A stretch of DNA of 64,000 bases from Cardiocondyla obscurior (taxonomy: Eukaryota > Arthropoda > Insecta > Hymenoptera > Formicidae), in assembly GCF_019399895.1 (NCBI RefSeq), contig NC_091879.1, positions 3,551,001 to 3,615,000 of the forward strand, in the 5' to 3' direction. Made by a program: the position numbers and the translations under genes. This document shows positions 9,402-24,400 of the stretch, one piece after another; the first letter of the stretch is position 1; each line of letters starts with the position of its first letter. Under the pieces are notes generated by a model. The model saw nothing but the letters and a program-made list of their open reading frames with translations. It was not told the origin of the DNA and ran no database searches.

Positions 9402-12400
9402 GTAAGTCACAGTTATTAGCAAATTACAAAATTATTCAGAATCGGCGTTGAACTATATGTATATCTGCTAAAAAGACGGGATTGTGTATAGCTCGTTATC
9501 CCACGGAATTAAAAAAATTAATTAATATTGAAAATATTGAAATAGAAAATATTTTGGCACTGAGTAGTTGATGATTCGCACGTGTCTCGACGCGAATAAC
9601 TTGGATACGAGTAAGCGTGTCTCTTACCGCCGCGAAAAAGAAAATTGCGTGACGTATAAGAGAAACTGACGCTATTTGTCACGGCGCGGCGTGAGGGAAT
9701 AACAGGATGCCTGTCGCAGGAAAATTTTCGGCGAGCATGAAAAAAGTTTTTTTTTTCTACGGCGCAACGCCACCTTTCTCTCCCCACGTCTTTCCGCATT
9801 ATTATCAGCGTCATCCTTCGCTTTGATTACTTTTGCGTGCGTTATTTCTATTTTTTATTCTCCCGTGTTTCGTAGCAGGGAATTCGAAATTCAACGTTCT
9901 CGGTAGAAATCACGTTGCGATTTTTCATACGAGCCGGCAAGGGGATGAGGAGCGCGCGAATATAAAATATTGAAAACTAAAACCGTCAAGTTTTTTTAAA
10001 ATAAGAAAAGCTTTATTTTTTTTATTCTTTTTATTAAAAGAAGAATGTGTATTTATGAATTATTTATTGTGAATTTAATTTTGGAAAAAAATGTTTAACT
10101 GTTGCAAGACTTTGAATTAATATTAATGCAATCTTTTTATTATTCTTGTTTTTTTTTCTGTTTGTTGCAATATTTAGATAAAATGTTAAATAATCGATAT
10201 AAAAAGATAATTTGAAAAAACATGACGGATATGTATAAAAAATATCGAGGAAATTAGCGGAGCGGGAAAAGTATCATTACGTTATTTAGGGTGGTACAAA
10301 ATCTTTAATCCAACTTTCGTCATGCATCGTTCGAGATATCGAGCCTTTGTAAAATTAATGTCCGCGATGTTTCCTTTTCATTTCCGGCCGAGATCGAGCT
10401 CGGAGATGGCTCTCAAAATGTGATAAATCGTTCGAATGTGCCGCGCGAGGATTTCATTTTGGCGATAAAAATAACCGGCCCATATTTGAATGGCAATATA
10501 CGTATAATAATATTAAACGATAACGCAAAATTGCATTTTTAAAATTACGTAAATATGATGATATATAAATCGGCCGTATTGTTATAACTCGATTTTTTTA
10601 CAAACGGGGATCGACCTCAGACGAGGGATGGCTTGAAATGAGTTTTATGCAAATGTCCATATATACGCGAGGTATGCGAGAGATGCATAAGGGTCACTAC
10701 AAAACTATTCGTGAATATTCAGTGGAGCATTAACTCACCGCGTTGCCTACTCGAGCAGGGACCATCTGTACTTATCCGAGCGCCAAGTTAAAGCGTTTTT
10801 AAGCTGCCGGGACAGCGGGGTAGCTGCTAATACGAAAGTCGTCAAGGGGGACGATGATGACGGAACGGACCATGTCACGCTTTAGCATAATCGGGCAAAA
10901 CGACAGCTCACTTCATTCCTCGCTATTCGGATAACCGTACTTTTCCACAAATGAATATTCGTCGCTTTATACGAACCTTGTTAAAGTCGCCGCTTATCGG
11001 CCGGCGTTATTAACAGTTTTAGATTTCACCGCGGTATTAATAATTGCTTGCCCATTTACGGCAAAGATAAATTGACGGTCACGAGTTGGAACTGTCCGTA
11101 CTTTGGTGCAAATGGAAGGTAGAAAATATTACGGGCGTTGAATTTTTCGGAGACGACCGGTCCTCTTTAAATCGTCGACTTAAAAATACGCGGTAGAAAT
11201 AATCACAGTGAGTGCTATCGTACATTTAAAGGCAGATATGGCATTTTCTGCGGCGACGGCGGCTGGCGTACGTGACTCCTCCTCTCTCGCCCGCCGAGCG
11301 CGGGGAGGTGTAGGAGGCCGCGTTCTCCCTCAGTCCTCTGTGACCGGTGCTCCGCAACACATCTACGCGCGCGCTTCGTGTGAGATTCGACGCACACCGC
11401 GACAAGATCACGTACGCCAGCCGCCGTCGCAGAACCACGAACGCCATTCCTGACGGTGAGTGTACATACATACATATATCTCGCGGGTTTCGACTTTTAG
11501 AAGCGCCGCCGTTGCGCCCTCTCAAATAATTTAACATTGTTTTAAGTTGATTGAAACCGGGATTTATCGCGACCGGGGTGTTTTCTTTTTTCCTTCCTCC
11601 TTGCGGTTACCTCAATGTTTTCCTCCACCCGCGTTATTAGCATACCGCACTGTAAACAGGCGCTTTCTGTTTTGATCGAATGTTGCTATAGCAATTCAAG
11701 TTACCGCTGGCGGCCCGTGTATCGATTTCCAGGTGGCAGTCGGTGCCTGCACATTTGAGATTAAGTCCAGTCGCAACTCGCAACACGCGCGTTAAGTGTC
11801 ACAAATATTACCGGGCGCATTTCACATTTAATTACGGAACGTTAGATTCTTAGCTTTATTAAATTTTATTAAATAACATGTACGTGAATGATATAATATC
11901 GCAGCACAGAAAACGAATTTTCTCCACGCGTAATATTGCAGAATAAATTTCAATTCTTCTTTTTTCTTTTTTATGTATGTAATATATATAAATATTTTTT
12001 TTCCCGCGCGTAAATTCCTGCAGAACAAAATGCCAGTAATGTGTGATGAAGAATGTCTTTAAATCGTATTGAAGCGAAGTCTTTTAAATTGCGAGAAACG
12101 TCACCACGCGATCACTCTCTCGACATTTGAATTCTACACGAAATTAAACGCAAACAGAAGTGAAACGAAGTAGGATTATCCTCTTCTTTTATTTTATTTT
12201 ATTTCTTCTTGTCCCCTGTCGGCTTTATATGAAATTACCATCGGAAGGGATTTTTCGTTTGCGAATAGACACTTTTTCAATGAAGCGCGAAAGTATACGG
12301 GTTAGCGAATAAAATTTGAAATCTCGTGCGGACAGTGATGAGGACGTTCTTGTACAACGTATCGAATGAGAGTGCCGGTGGCATAATAAAAGATAATAGC

Positions 12401-15400
12401 GAAGTGAAAAGGATAATTGGAAAGGACAACTTGGATCCTCGAAACTTGGTTTTTTCCCGATAGTAAGTTTCTTTCCTTAAGTGACAGAAAAGAAGAAAGA
12501 TTTTCTCAGACGACTTCAAAGTATCTTTTTTCCCTTCTCCCCTCAAAAAGCACTTTGCGATTTCATTTTTCGCAAGTAGCAGCGAATAGATTTGAAGCCG
12601 CCTATCGTTCATAGAATTTTTAATAACAGAAGCATGCGCTTGATACATTTTTTTATTCCCTCATTTATTCGCCGAGCGGAATTCACGTGCAATAAATCTC
12701 TCGCGGTCTCCCAAAGTTCAACGTGCTCGCAGTGGATCGCGCAAAAGCGCGCGCTTTATGGCTCATCATTTAATGACGGCACGCGGTCGTTTCGATCGTG
12801 GGAAATTTTAATTCGTCACATTTGTCTCGAATACCTTCGTTGAAAAATGTCGAAAGAAAAAAAGAAACAATTTATTTTAATTTACGTCGCAATTTTCACG
12901 AGAAATTATATTTAATTATGTATTTTGATTCTTGCGAAATTTGTCGTTTTTAATTAAATTCGTCGGTCGGCTCGCTTTGCGGTACGAGGTTCGTACGTGG
13001 GCTTTTCTTCGGGGACACCCGGTAGCCTTTCTTCCCGTCGTCGCGCGATCCTATTAAACGCATTCTTACGACAACGTCGACAACGCCAGTGGACACTGGA
13101 CTTTTGCGGCGGACACATGTCGCGCTAGCCGGATGCCTTCGACGTTTATTTGTCTTCGTTTCTGGCCGCCGTGCGCGTTCGTGCCTGTTACTCGTGGCTT
13201 GCGTGGACCCGGCCTATCTGCCCGAGTTCCTGTCCGGCGTGATTCTGCACGCGCGAACGGCGTGCGCGCGTTACCGCGGCGTTATGCGTGTTGCCCGTAA
13301 CGATAACAAGCCCGCGAGCCCGTTTAATTGTCGTCCGTGTCATTCCCGTCGTTGTGTCTAATCGGCCCCCATTGTTCCTCCACGTCTCCGCGAACGGCGT
13401 GCCCTGGGAAATACGCGATACGAGGCGACACACGAACGTCCCAACACGTGTGCGAACACGACCGATAAAGGTACGATAATGTTATCTGTCTGAATTGCGT
13501 TATCTAACGAAAGGGGAAGCCGTTTGGATTAGAATCAATTTGTACGAGGGAATTTACTCGTTTAAGGAAAAGAAAAAAAAGAGAGACTTGATACTTATAA
13601 AAATTATTATTATTATGTAGCAAGCTGTGATATTTTTTTTTTTGGATCAAAATTTTATGATCCCGTTGTAATCGACTCGAACTCCGAAATCAAAGCACAG
13701 AGATCTTTCTCAAGATCGCAACATATTCTCTCAAGATTAGGCTCTCGAATTTCCGGGCCGGTCATTAAGGCACGAATGTAAAAGGTCGTTCAATATCGAG
13801 GCACGGCGTGCCTGGAGCGCTCTCGAGGCTTCAAGTTTAAGAAGAGCACTCGAGAGCGGGCAAACGCGGCGCGACGGACTCGAATTAAAATGGTCCACTG
13901 AAACTCATTCCCCGAATTAAACGGATTAGATCCAATCAGCACTCGTCGCGGCGGCAGCCGCTCCGCTGCTCGCTCGAAGAAGCGTAGCGGAGCACGCAAC
14001 ACGTTGCGCAACGACGGGGGATACGTTTAACTCGATCCCGTCCTTTGTTTAATTAAATCAACCCGCGGCTAGAATATTTGAACTTCGTTCCACGATCTTT
14101 TCAATCTCTTTCCGGCCCTCCGGACGCCGAAATATTCAATACATAGTTAATCTCTCGCGACGCGACGTTTCCACGTTTGCCATTCGCGTTACGGGATCAC
14201 GGATTTCGGGCAAGGCGCCGTCGGGAGATCATGCAAATTCTATTATTTATATTCAATTAAACGTTCGCTCTTCGCTCCTCTTTTCGGGAAGCTGCAGCCG
14301 CCGTCGAAGGCCGTCGTTCCTACGGATTTCGATTCGGGTGGAGGTACGCGCTGTCTCGGATCGACGTAGGGTTTCTCGAGCGACGTCTTCCTCGGCACGT
14401 TCTCGCGAGAATTTATCGATTTCGGTGGAAGGCTTCTCCGCAGGCGGAATATTCGGCCGGATCGTCGTTTTATGGGGTTTTATGCTTCATCGGGTTCCCG
14501 TGACTCACGTCGAATTCGCGTGGCAGCCACGTGGTTACATAAGCGGGGCGCATCTTCCACGTTGCACACAGTTTTTTTTTTTTTTTTCTTATGATTTATT
14601 AATTAAAAGTAATGTCAATTCCGGCAGTTTTTATCGAGCGAATTAAAATTGCAAGACGGGAGATTTAATTTTTGTTATCTATCAAATGCTATAAAAATTT
14701 CAAGAGCACACGAATCGTGCACGGAATGACGGTGGTTTCACGACGGAAACTGTTACTCGTATCGACAGATTGCGGGTTTGTTTTATCTATCGACGGGAAA
14801 GATGGAGAAGGCAGGAGAGAGCTCGATTGGAATATATGATAAGGGATGATAGTCTGCAATTACATTTTCACGATGACCCTCCGAGGTTGTTTCCCGCAAC
14901 ACGACTCCCCCTTTCCAAGAGGAGGGCAACGCGCATTTAAATTACGTGCACGCATTATTGTATACCGCAAGCACGCACTTTACGCGAGTCGAACGGCCGG
15001 TTGTGGTTCACTAATGATCGCGGTGTTTGCAGCTGCGATAAAGAAAAATTTGCAACGTGGCGCACAAACATGAGATGCATTCTCTCCAAACATTTAAAAA
15101 CGCCACGATTATTTTTACTCCGCAAATTTAATTTCTTAGTTTTTTCTATTATTATTAAGTTATTTTCCCGTTTGAAGTTAATACATATTTTTTGTACACA
15201 TAAAATTCCGTGCATTACCGAAGTATTTAAATTTTATTTACTTTTTAATTTAAAAGCGACGCCTTTATACAAATTTTCGATATGTTTATTAATTTTTAAA
15301 TAAAGAATATACAATGTTAAAATCAAAATCATGTCTTTATAGCAGATTTATAAATTCGCAACCATAGAATATTGTTGTAAATATCGATCGCCATGAAAGA

Positions 15401-18400
15401 ATACAGAATTTTTATACGTATATAAAATCTTTCCGCACGTAAAAGCTTTATAGACTCGTTTTTTTCTCCTCGTAACGCTCAATATTGACTTTGCAAAAGT
15501 GTTCACGGTTGGAAATCCTTCTAATTTTCCGGCCTCGCAATTTTCGTCAACGCAAATACAGGAACAGTTTGCCGTGTCGCGACAATGAGAGGAAGATACT
15601 TCGGTCGTCATTATCGGCACTTTACACATTATCATTATACATATGATACACATGACATTTAATTTTAGAAATTTGTTAGATTATTAATTGAAAATTATAA
15701 TTCATACGCCGATACATTTTTTTTTTTAATTCTTAAGCAGTTATTAAGTTATTGATCGGCCAGACGAGCTAGTTTGTAAAATAATGACCTATTGTCAAAC
15801 CTCTCTCGCTGACCCTAACCCTCTTCTCTGCTTCTGTCTTTCAGCTGCTTAATTCTTTGGCCACCGACTTGGACTGCATGCTGAGCGAGCTCTGCACGAC
15901 TCCGGATGTTTACGAACGGTGAGTAGATTTTCTTTTTCTAACTAGATCGTGTACGATCGTGTCCACTTATTTATTATTTATTTCACACGTCCGCATTATG
16001 AAAAAGATTTTACAAAATGAAAACGGGAGGGGAAAACATATTAACCACTCTTGCCACGTGCGGCGGAGGTTAAATCGAATTAATTCCTGTAATTTACGAC
16101 GAAAATCTCGCGCGAATAATTTCCACATCGCGCGGAATCCTCCCCGTGATGTATGAGATTGTACCAACCAATATTCGAGATGCTATATGGAATCGTGGGT
16201 GTTATACCGGGCGGTCAGGTTCTAATTGAATTAAATATATTACGTGCAGTTATCGCATTTATTATATTAATTTATTCGCGCTACGAGAAACGATGACGGA
16301 TTTTTTTTTTAATAATAAAATGGCGTTTTCTCCCCGCGTAAAAAATTCGTAGTTTCGTTTCGGATCACCCGTTGCGTGAGATATTTACGTAATACGCGGT
16401 TATGCTCACGTACTATATAGATTGTTACGTATGTATACATAGTAGGGTTAAACCTTAAAATTTAACATCTATACGGTGCACCCTCTATTTACTTCAAAGA
16501 CAAGATGGACGGCGTCTTCCTGAAAGGACGCAAAATTTCAATGAGACTTGGGGAGGGTTCGCACTCGCCGAAGTTTGAAACTTGGCATAACTTCAGTTCC
16601 ATATCGACGAACGTGATTAACTGCGACAATTAAACGGGAAGGGTACGTGCGTCTTTGTTTGATACGACTCGAGCCGGTTATTACAAAGTCGGGCATTAGG
16701 TTTGCTGCGTTGTACGGTATGGATTTTTATAAATTTTGTTATAAAATAATGAAATTACTAAAAAGAAAATACGTACAAATGTAAAGATAATAATTTTGCA
16801 TTTTTACTTTTTGAGAGTAACGTTTGTTTTAAATAATGTAATTCGTTCTCTTGCACTTACAAGACTAAATAAATTTATTTTTATGAGGTTATTAAGTGAC
16901 GTTGAAACGACGGGCGGGCTGGCAACGAAAGAGCAATTATGCATAATATTATGACACTAATTCCGAGCACATGTCACGAATTAGGTTTTGGCCGAGATGC
17001 CAATTTCGCGTGCGTTCAGGACATTAAGCCACGCGATTCAGTTTCAAGACAACTTAATATCGGAACGTGGAATTAATTAATTATTTAAGCGCCTGATCTT
17101 ATAACCGAATGGAAGAGTAATCAAAGTATAGGCGGAGTTAAATATTATCGATATTCCCTCCTTTTTTTTTACGGGAGAAAATTGTTAAATTACTAAAACT
17201 GTCGAATTTTTGTCTTCGACGCGTGTAAATCGATACAAAAAACACATGAGTACCGTATGTGAATGAACCGGATGACTGAGCGATACGGTGCGACATGTTT
17301 TGCGCGAACAAAATTTCCAATTTCTGTTCTATCACTTTTCGTTCTCCGAAATATCAAACCTTTCCCTCTTTTATTTTTTTTTTTGTTCTTTCCGCGTTTG
17401 CCGGAAATATCGTTCTCCAGTCCCGACACTTTTGTTCGTCAAATTCAAGCGCGGTAATGTTTTCGCCCGGGTGTCAGTGGGCGAAAAAAGAAAAAAGCGT
17501 TTTTAACAAATGGCCGTCGCGACAAGTGCGAAACTTTTTTTTTCTGCTATTGTCTCTCGCTTGCACTTTTTTGCATTGTTGAATTTAAAATTACAAATTG
17601 CAAGTAAAGAAAAACAACCAGACGGTAAAGATAGCGGAAAGCGTTTTTAAATCGATAACATCGAACGAGTTAACTAAAAGTTCTGTAAACTTATTCTGTT
17701 TGCTGAAATTTACTGAGCTTTTTAAATCCCCTTTCTGAGAAAGAGCAAGTTGTATGTAATATCGTACTCCGCGGATTTTTGATCAGCGACGTCGTAAGCA
17801 GATTTCTGGGCTTTTTGCGCCACTGTCACTTGCAGGTTCCGACAAAGGGGGTGGCGAAAATGGAGGGACGAGGCGCGGAATTGAAATGAAATTCCAGCCT
17901 CGGTCCCCGCGGTTGAATTATTATCGGCTAGTAATCTCGCTAAAAAGTTTGCCTTCGCATAGGACTCGCCGAGCTATTCATTTCTTTATTAACGCGAAGA
18001 AAGATAAAAATAAAAATCAAAAGCACCGAAAACAAAATCGTTTGTTAAAAAGAAAAAAAAATAATAAAATAAAGTAAAATAACCGATTAATAATATTCTA
18101 AAATATAGTTAATAGAAAATTGTGTAGGTATTAAGGGCAACTTAACGTCGTGAAGAATTTAATAATGCCTTTCACGAGCCTAATGGTACATTCTCTTCCG
18201 GCTACGGTATTTCGGAATATTTTTCCCCCCTTCAGCCATTAAACGACCTGTATCTCGACCGACGCGAATTTTGTGAGTGCAGCAAATCCTCTTTTAATGT
18301 GCATCTCTCTCGTCTCTGTATTCGCCGTCCATCGCTCGGCGTCTTAATGCCAAAAAATAATGCTATTTCCCATCTCCTCCCCTCGCAACCCCTCTGGACA

Positions 18401-21400
18401 GCTCCAGATGCTTGATCGCGGCATTAGATTCGCGTTAGACTGGATGGGATCGACGCGCGCGCCAGACAAGGGGATAAAAATTTTCGCCACGACGTAAAAA
18501 CGCGTGTTTACGCGCCTTGCTTTTCCGGTATTTCCCGCGTTACATAGGTAAGAATGGAATTCTTTTCCTCGGGGCCCTCGTGAAATAAATACGGTATACG
18601 GAAACAATGTTAAGGTCCTTTGTTTCGCTTACGGCAGAAAAATTAATTTGATATCGTGCTTTATTTTTATGCTCGTTTCGTTTAAAGTTAAATTAGTGTA
18701 CGAAAGTGTTCTTTCGTTCGATCCCCGTGTGATTTAATGTTGCATGCTGCGCCGCCGCATCCTCGAAGATATCTCCCTCGATATAGCGAACGTTCACGGT
18801 GAATTCGGAAAGTTTGAGATACGATGCTCTCGGGAGTTGCGAAAGCTGCTCGCGTCTTGTGCCATGACCGTTACGGGCTACGGAGGTTTCTGGCAGACCT
18901 ACGATCCGTACATGTAGTATATAGAGTGTGCGCTCGCGTAAACCACGCCTAGGAGCGGTTCATCTGACGAAGTCGCCGGTCCAGACGCCGTCTGTCTGTA
19001 ATTTATGAGACCTACAACGTGCCGTTTCTGCCATTGGCGGTTTTAGGTACCCTAATAAACGATTCAATATAGAATATACATTGTCGCGTTTAATTCACTT
19101 GGCTGGCATTCATTCATTTCCTTCGACAATTATTTTAAATTATTTAATTTCTCATATCGTTTTTTTTTTTTTTTGAGGCGCGATATTTTTTTCTTCTCCT
19201 TTTTTTTTTTTTTATACAAGTCTTGAGAGTCGCGTAAATAAACGAAAATCAAGCTTAAAGTGAAACGAACGCGGGAGAAGGAACACGGGAACTTCGTGAA
19301 ATGCGAATTGAGCGGGCGCGCCCGAGAGAGGAAGACGATCGAATTATCAGGAAACTCGATATAACGGCGCGGCCGCTTCATGGAGATTTTCCCTCGGGTC
19401 GGTTTCTCCGGATATCCCCCTGATTTCTGACGGCTAACGCGAGTCTGATGTTTGCCGAGGGGACTGGCGCGCTACGGCCACCCTTATCCACCACCCTATA
19501 TCGTTAGCGGGTAGACAAAGGGTGCGTGCCCGTGTCGCTGGAATACGTGCCTCGAGGCACTGCTAATTCCGCCGATAATAGATTTCCAAGTCCGACGCAT
19601 CGCATCATTTCCGGCATTGGTACGCGGCCTCGTTTGCACGGATTGTGCCGATCACAAAATCACTATGAGCGGCACGAAATTACGAGAGCAAGGAATAAAG
19701 GACTGGCTTTACTTTGCGACAATTCCATAAAAGTAAGACGGTAGATGACGAGGAAAAAAAAAAAAAAAAAAAGTATAGTATATTGAAATAGATATTATTA
19801 GGAAAAAGATTCGGAGCCGTCACGTCGTATATTTTTGGCTGACTTTTCTAATTAATATCACGTCATAGGTCGGTTCTTTTAATTAATCTTACTGTCAGCA
19901 CGCACAACTGGCGCGTTTAGAACTTAGCCTAACAATCTCACCTAATTTCCGGCAGCCGTCAGCGTCAGTCGTGTCGCTCGACAAAGATGTCATTCGACGT
20001 GAAACAGGGTCGCGATGTCTGCCGCGGATTTCAAAAGACTAGATTCTACAATATCTATTATATTAATATCAAATCTTACGTTGTACTTGATTATTACAAT
20101 AAGCCGTCGCGAAAATACGTTTAGATTCTTGATGCTGCTAATATTACGTATAATTAGTACAAAATTATCACGTCATTTAAAAAGTCAGTAAAAAGAAATA
20201 AAATAAACTCGCAAAAAAATTGAAAGACGAGTGATTTTGAGAATGTGAGAAATTACATTTAATCACAGTCAGCGCCGATAATACATTGTCGTCGTTTATG
20301 AGGCGTCGTGCAATAAAGGGGGCGCTTAGTAGTTCGAGCGGAACGATAACACCGATATCTCATCTTTTACGTTCGGCAATCGCGATCTTCTTCCTTTTAT
20401 ACATACATATACGCGCGCGTGTGTATCCTTCCTTTCACGGGGTTTCTTTTTTTTCCCTTTCTAAAAGACAGGAAAAGGTACATTGAGTTTGGCGCACGCG
20501 AACGTTTTTTATTTAACGTGCGTGTCCTCGCGCAATAAAGCTTCCGTTCAGCCAGTTGAGAAAAACTCCGTGAAAATCTAGTCTCGCCAGATCGAAGGAA
20601 AGGAAAAGAGAAAATTTTTCTTTTCGGGATTTTCCTATAAAAGTAAGATATTCGACGTTACCGCGTAATAAATAAAAATAGCGCAAAAAAAAAAAAAAAG
20701 GGATATATTATTTGTGAGGAAGTTGCACATATTTCCTTCTCGTTCGTTCTCGAAAGCGAAACTGAAAGGGAATAGCTCGTGCTCGGAGAAGCGATTCAAT
20801 CGATATCGGTCCACCCTTGAATTATACACGCTTTGGCCGGCAGGAAACCAACCGTTTTCTTTTAAGGGTCCTCGGCATGCTAGACAGTTTGATCCTCTTG
20901 CGAAATTAAATAAGTGCACTGCGTTTAATTCATGTGTACTGTATGCAATAATAAATGTAATAAACTATATCCAATGTATCGACGGGAGACGATCTATAAA
21001 GCGTGAAATCAAATTTATCGAAAAGCAAATCGAATCTCTCGTGTTTCGAAAGGGTGTAACAAGCTGAGAAACCATATCGCGATAACAGGATAAAAGAAAC
21101 ATGTAGATTATATTGCTTACTACACTGACATTTTATGTCATATTATTTTAAAAAATTAAATTTAATACACACGGTACTTTTTTTTTATCAATTTTATTTA
21201 TATAATTTAATTACATTTGCTTAATGAATAATTTTCTAATCGCTCCTGAAAAAATACCAACGATTGAATTTAGTGTGTCGTTTATTTACTCGTTACAAAG
21301 AAAAGAAACTTATTCAAAAAGAGGGTGGAGATTTTTTTCCCCATTTTACATCCAAAAAGAATCTTTTTTTCGGATCATGGTCCCAGGTGCGCTGGTCAGA

Positions 21401-24400
21401 CTGCAGGCAATTTCGTGAATTGCCGTATTACAAATTACAATCGAATACAGGCAGGTCGGAATAAATCAGGTCGATGATGACATTATTCACTACGGTGGAG
21501 CCGAACGTAGTAAAACGTAGAGAATTACGTGTTTCCAATAAATTATGTTACTTTGAAGGTACGCGCGCGTGTATACACTTAGCGAACGAACACAGCAATC
21601 TCAGCACTCGTCGGTGTGTTAATTTTATAGCGATTGATTTATTTTGGAATATTTGCGGTCGTTATTTATTATTCGCTCTTATGTATGCCGGTCTTTAAAC
21701 GTCAGTCGTTTTTACTTAATAAAATGTTTCGTAAAAATTTGTTAAATTCGTACAAAATTGCGTCTCGATGACAGACTCGGTGTCTGGATGAGAAGATCGA
21801 TATTAATTCATTAATATCCCTTGACATTGCCTATTGGCGGCTTTTATGCGTATTTACGGCAAAGTCAACGACACGTTCGTCGGCCGATTGGACAGTCGTG
21901 CGCGGCGCGCGGATGGAATCGATAATATAACCGCCCTTCCGCGCGTAAACCAACGACTGTCGCTTACATCTGCACCGCTGGGTTCGAAACTAATCGCGCA
22001 AATCGCGCTTACAGCGAATACGCGGGACTAATTACAATTTGTCAGCGCGCGTGTCATTTCCGTCCGACGTAAAATTGCGTTTTCCCGGACGCGGGGATTT
22101 AATAATACCCGGAGAATTAACGCCGTGTAAAACAGCGATTTTCAAAGGATGAATACATTTAATCATAGTTCATAAGTATAAAAATTTTTAAGTACTGACA
22201 TTAGAAGTGATAATACTGTCGCATTTTGTATAATATAATTTTAATTTAAAAAGTCAGGATTTTTATATAATAATAATTACGAAGTGTATTTCTTTTTATT
22301 TCAATTTTATTTTTAACATAATTTTTCCTTATCAACGTCTTCAATATCGAAGCCCCTGAACGCTGACGGGGGTATATGCCAGATAAGAATTTCGACTGTA
22401 AATCAGAACGGGCTATCAGATTAAACAGCGAAGTCAGCGATATGTAGAAGCGTGCATGGGAGAGCATTAGAGATAGAGGGAGAGAGAAAGAGAGATGAAC
22501 ATGATAGCAAAAGAGAAAGATAGGGAGAAGGAGACGACAGACATAAGGGAAAAGTATATCCGGACGAAAAAATAGAATATGATCCGTGAACTGGAAGAAA
22601 TACGTTCCCACGATGGTTTCCCTTTCGTCCTTCGCGTTAGATACACTTTTTTTCAGGCGTAATTTTTAATTGCTGCTAATTGAAAAGGTCGCAGTAACGA
22701 ACGTCACGCGTAGCGTAGGGTGTCGTCTTGAAAAGTCGCCCAAGTGGCTCGATCGTTGCTCTCGATCTGTCTGCGGCTGTTCTTCCTTTTTTTTCGCGGT
22801 CACTCCCCTACCATCACGATTCGCGAATTATGATCTATTTCCGTCTCCGTCTAATGTTAGGCTGCGAGTGGACTCTCGGCCGCTGCACCGGGATGCACTG
22901 TGCCGCGGCGACATCCGCCGGATCGTCGCGTGTTCGGTGCAAATAGAGTCACCTCCGTACTTCTCAATACATTGGCGCATCGTGATTAATTAATTCGTGA
23001 CCTGAGCCACCTTGCCGAACTTTCCGAAAGACATCGAAATGTGTTCTCGTCAACGTGCGGGTGAAGTACAAAAAAAAGAAAAAAGAAAAACTGTTTAGAA
23101 AATTTTACATTTAATTCGCGAGTGATATAACAGTTTGTTCGTTCGGAAAAAGAAAATAATTCTTATGTATCGATTTATTAAAAAATTATTCGATTGAAAG
23201 ACATGCTGGTTTTTTGTGATATAATTATCGGGCTGGTGAATGGGAGACGAGGCAGGTGAGCTTACGTTTGTACAGAATGTCTTAAGCAGCATGTCGATTT
23301 TTTTATGCAAAATCGAGCTACCCGCACCCCGTATAATGATAGTCTAGTCGTTCTTTTGCGGTATGGAGATTGCCTATAAAAATAATAAAAACAAAACATT
23401 CAAAGAGAATCGACTGCCGCTGCTGCGCTGGCCAATTAAAACGAACGAGCTGTAATTTGCGAACATCGCGGAAAGTGATAATTCTCGTGCACCTCGCATC
23501 TCGCGGCGATGATTAACGAGCCGCTAACTGGTAATCACGGTAATCGCGAGTACGGATATTTACGCACGGCAGTTCGGGAAATGTCCAAGATCCACGGCGC
23601 TCCTTTAACGTTTTCTTATTTCACGCCAACAGATATATGCGGGTTTAATATTAGTTCGCGTTATTACATTCAGGTTGAAATTTATCGCGTCCAGACGTCT
23701 ATGATTCCTCGTACGGTCGCTGTTAGATGCGCCATCAAATACCTCGGTAAATTCGTGATTCGAAATTGCGCTTAATGAATTTATTCACAATCGTTGATAG
23801 TTCTATATTCAATAAAATTATTAAAAAAAAAATAATAATAATTTTCTGTACTTGTACGATGAGATATCAAGCACGGCTACATTTTACTTTGCATGTAAAT
23901 TTTTTTTAATATATATTTTTTATGTTAATATTTTATTTTCGCGTATGAAAGAATTAAATTAAATTTACTGTAAAGTCAGCTACATATATCTAGTGGATAT
24001 TCCACGTTTCGTCTAATGTCACGAAAGGGGAAGCAGGGAAGAGTCTGCTTTCCAACGCGAAGGGAAGCCTCACGGTTGCTATGCGCATTCAACCGCCGAC
24101 AATGGGGTTTGGGTGGAATACGGCGTTATTGTTAAGGCGTTATGAAGTGAAAAATGAAAGATAACAATTTTCACGAGGCCGACTCCTGTTTCCCTCACAA
24201 AGCATTTTGCCCGCGCTGCCCCTTCTTCGTTAATTTAAACTCTCTTTCAGACACTAAAAAATGATATGAATATTAAACCTCAAATTAATTTTAATTCGAT
24301 TGACTTTGCCAAGTACCTACTCTTGACTGAAATTACATCATAAAGATATACAAACGCAGGTTTACTTTTTTGCGCTTAATTATTACTATGATTTTTATTA

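Noticed and set aside
11208..11537. Several overlapping frames around 11.3 kb
   Set aside because: Low-complexity Arg-rich peptides from CpG-rich DNA. The block is better explained as a promoter or non-coding exon candidate.
22206..22225. taatactgtc match to the start of insect miR-8
   Set aside because: The match stops after about 10 bases and no hairpin partner was found.
23509..23775. 88-codon plus-strand frame at 23.5 kb
   Set aside because: Superficially protein-like but with no recognised motif, start context or splice signals; not strong enough to call.
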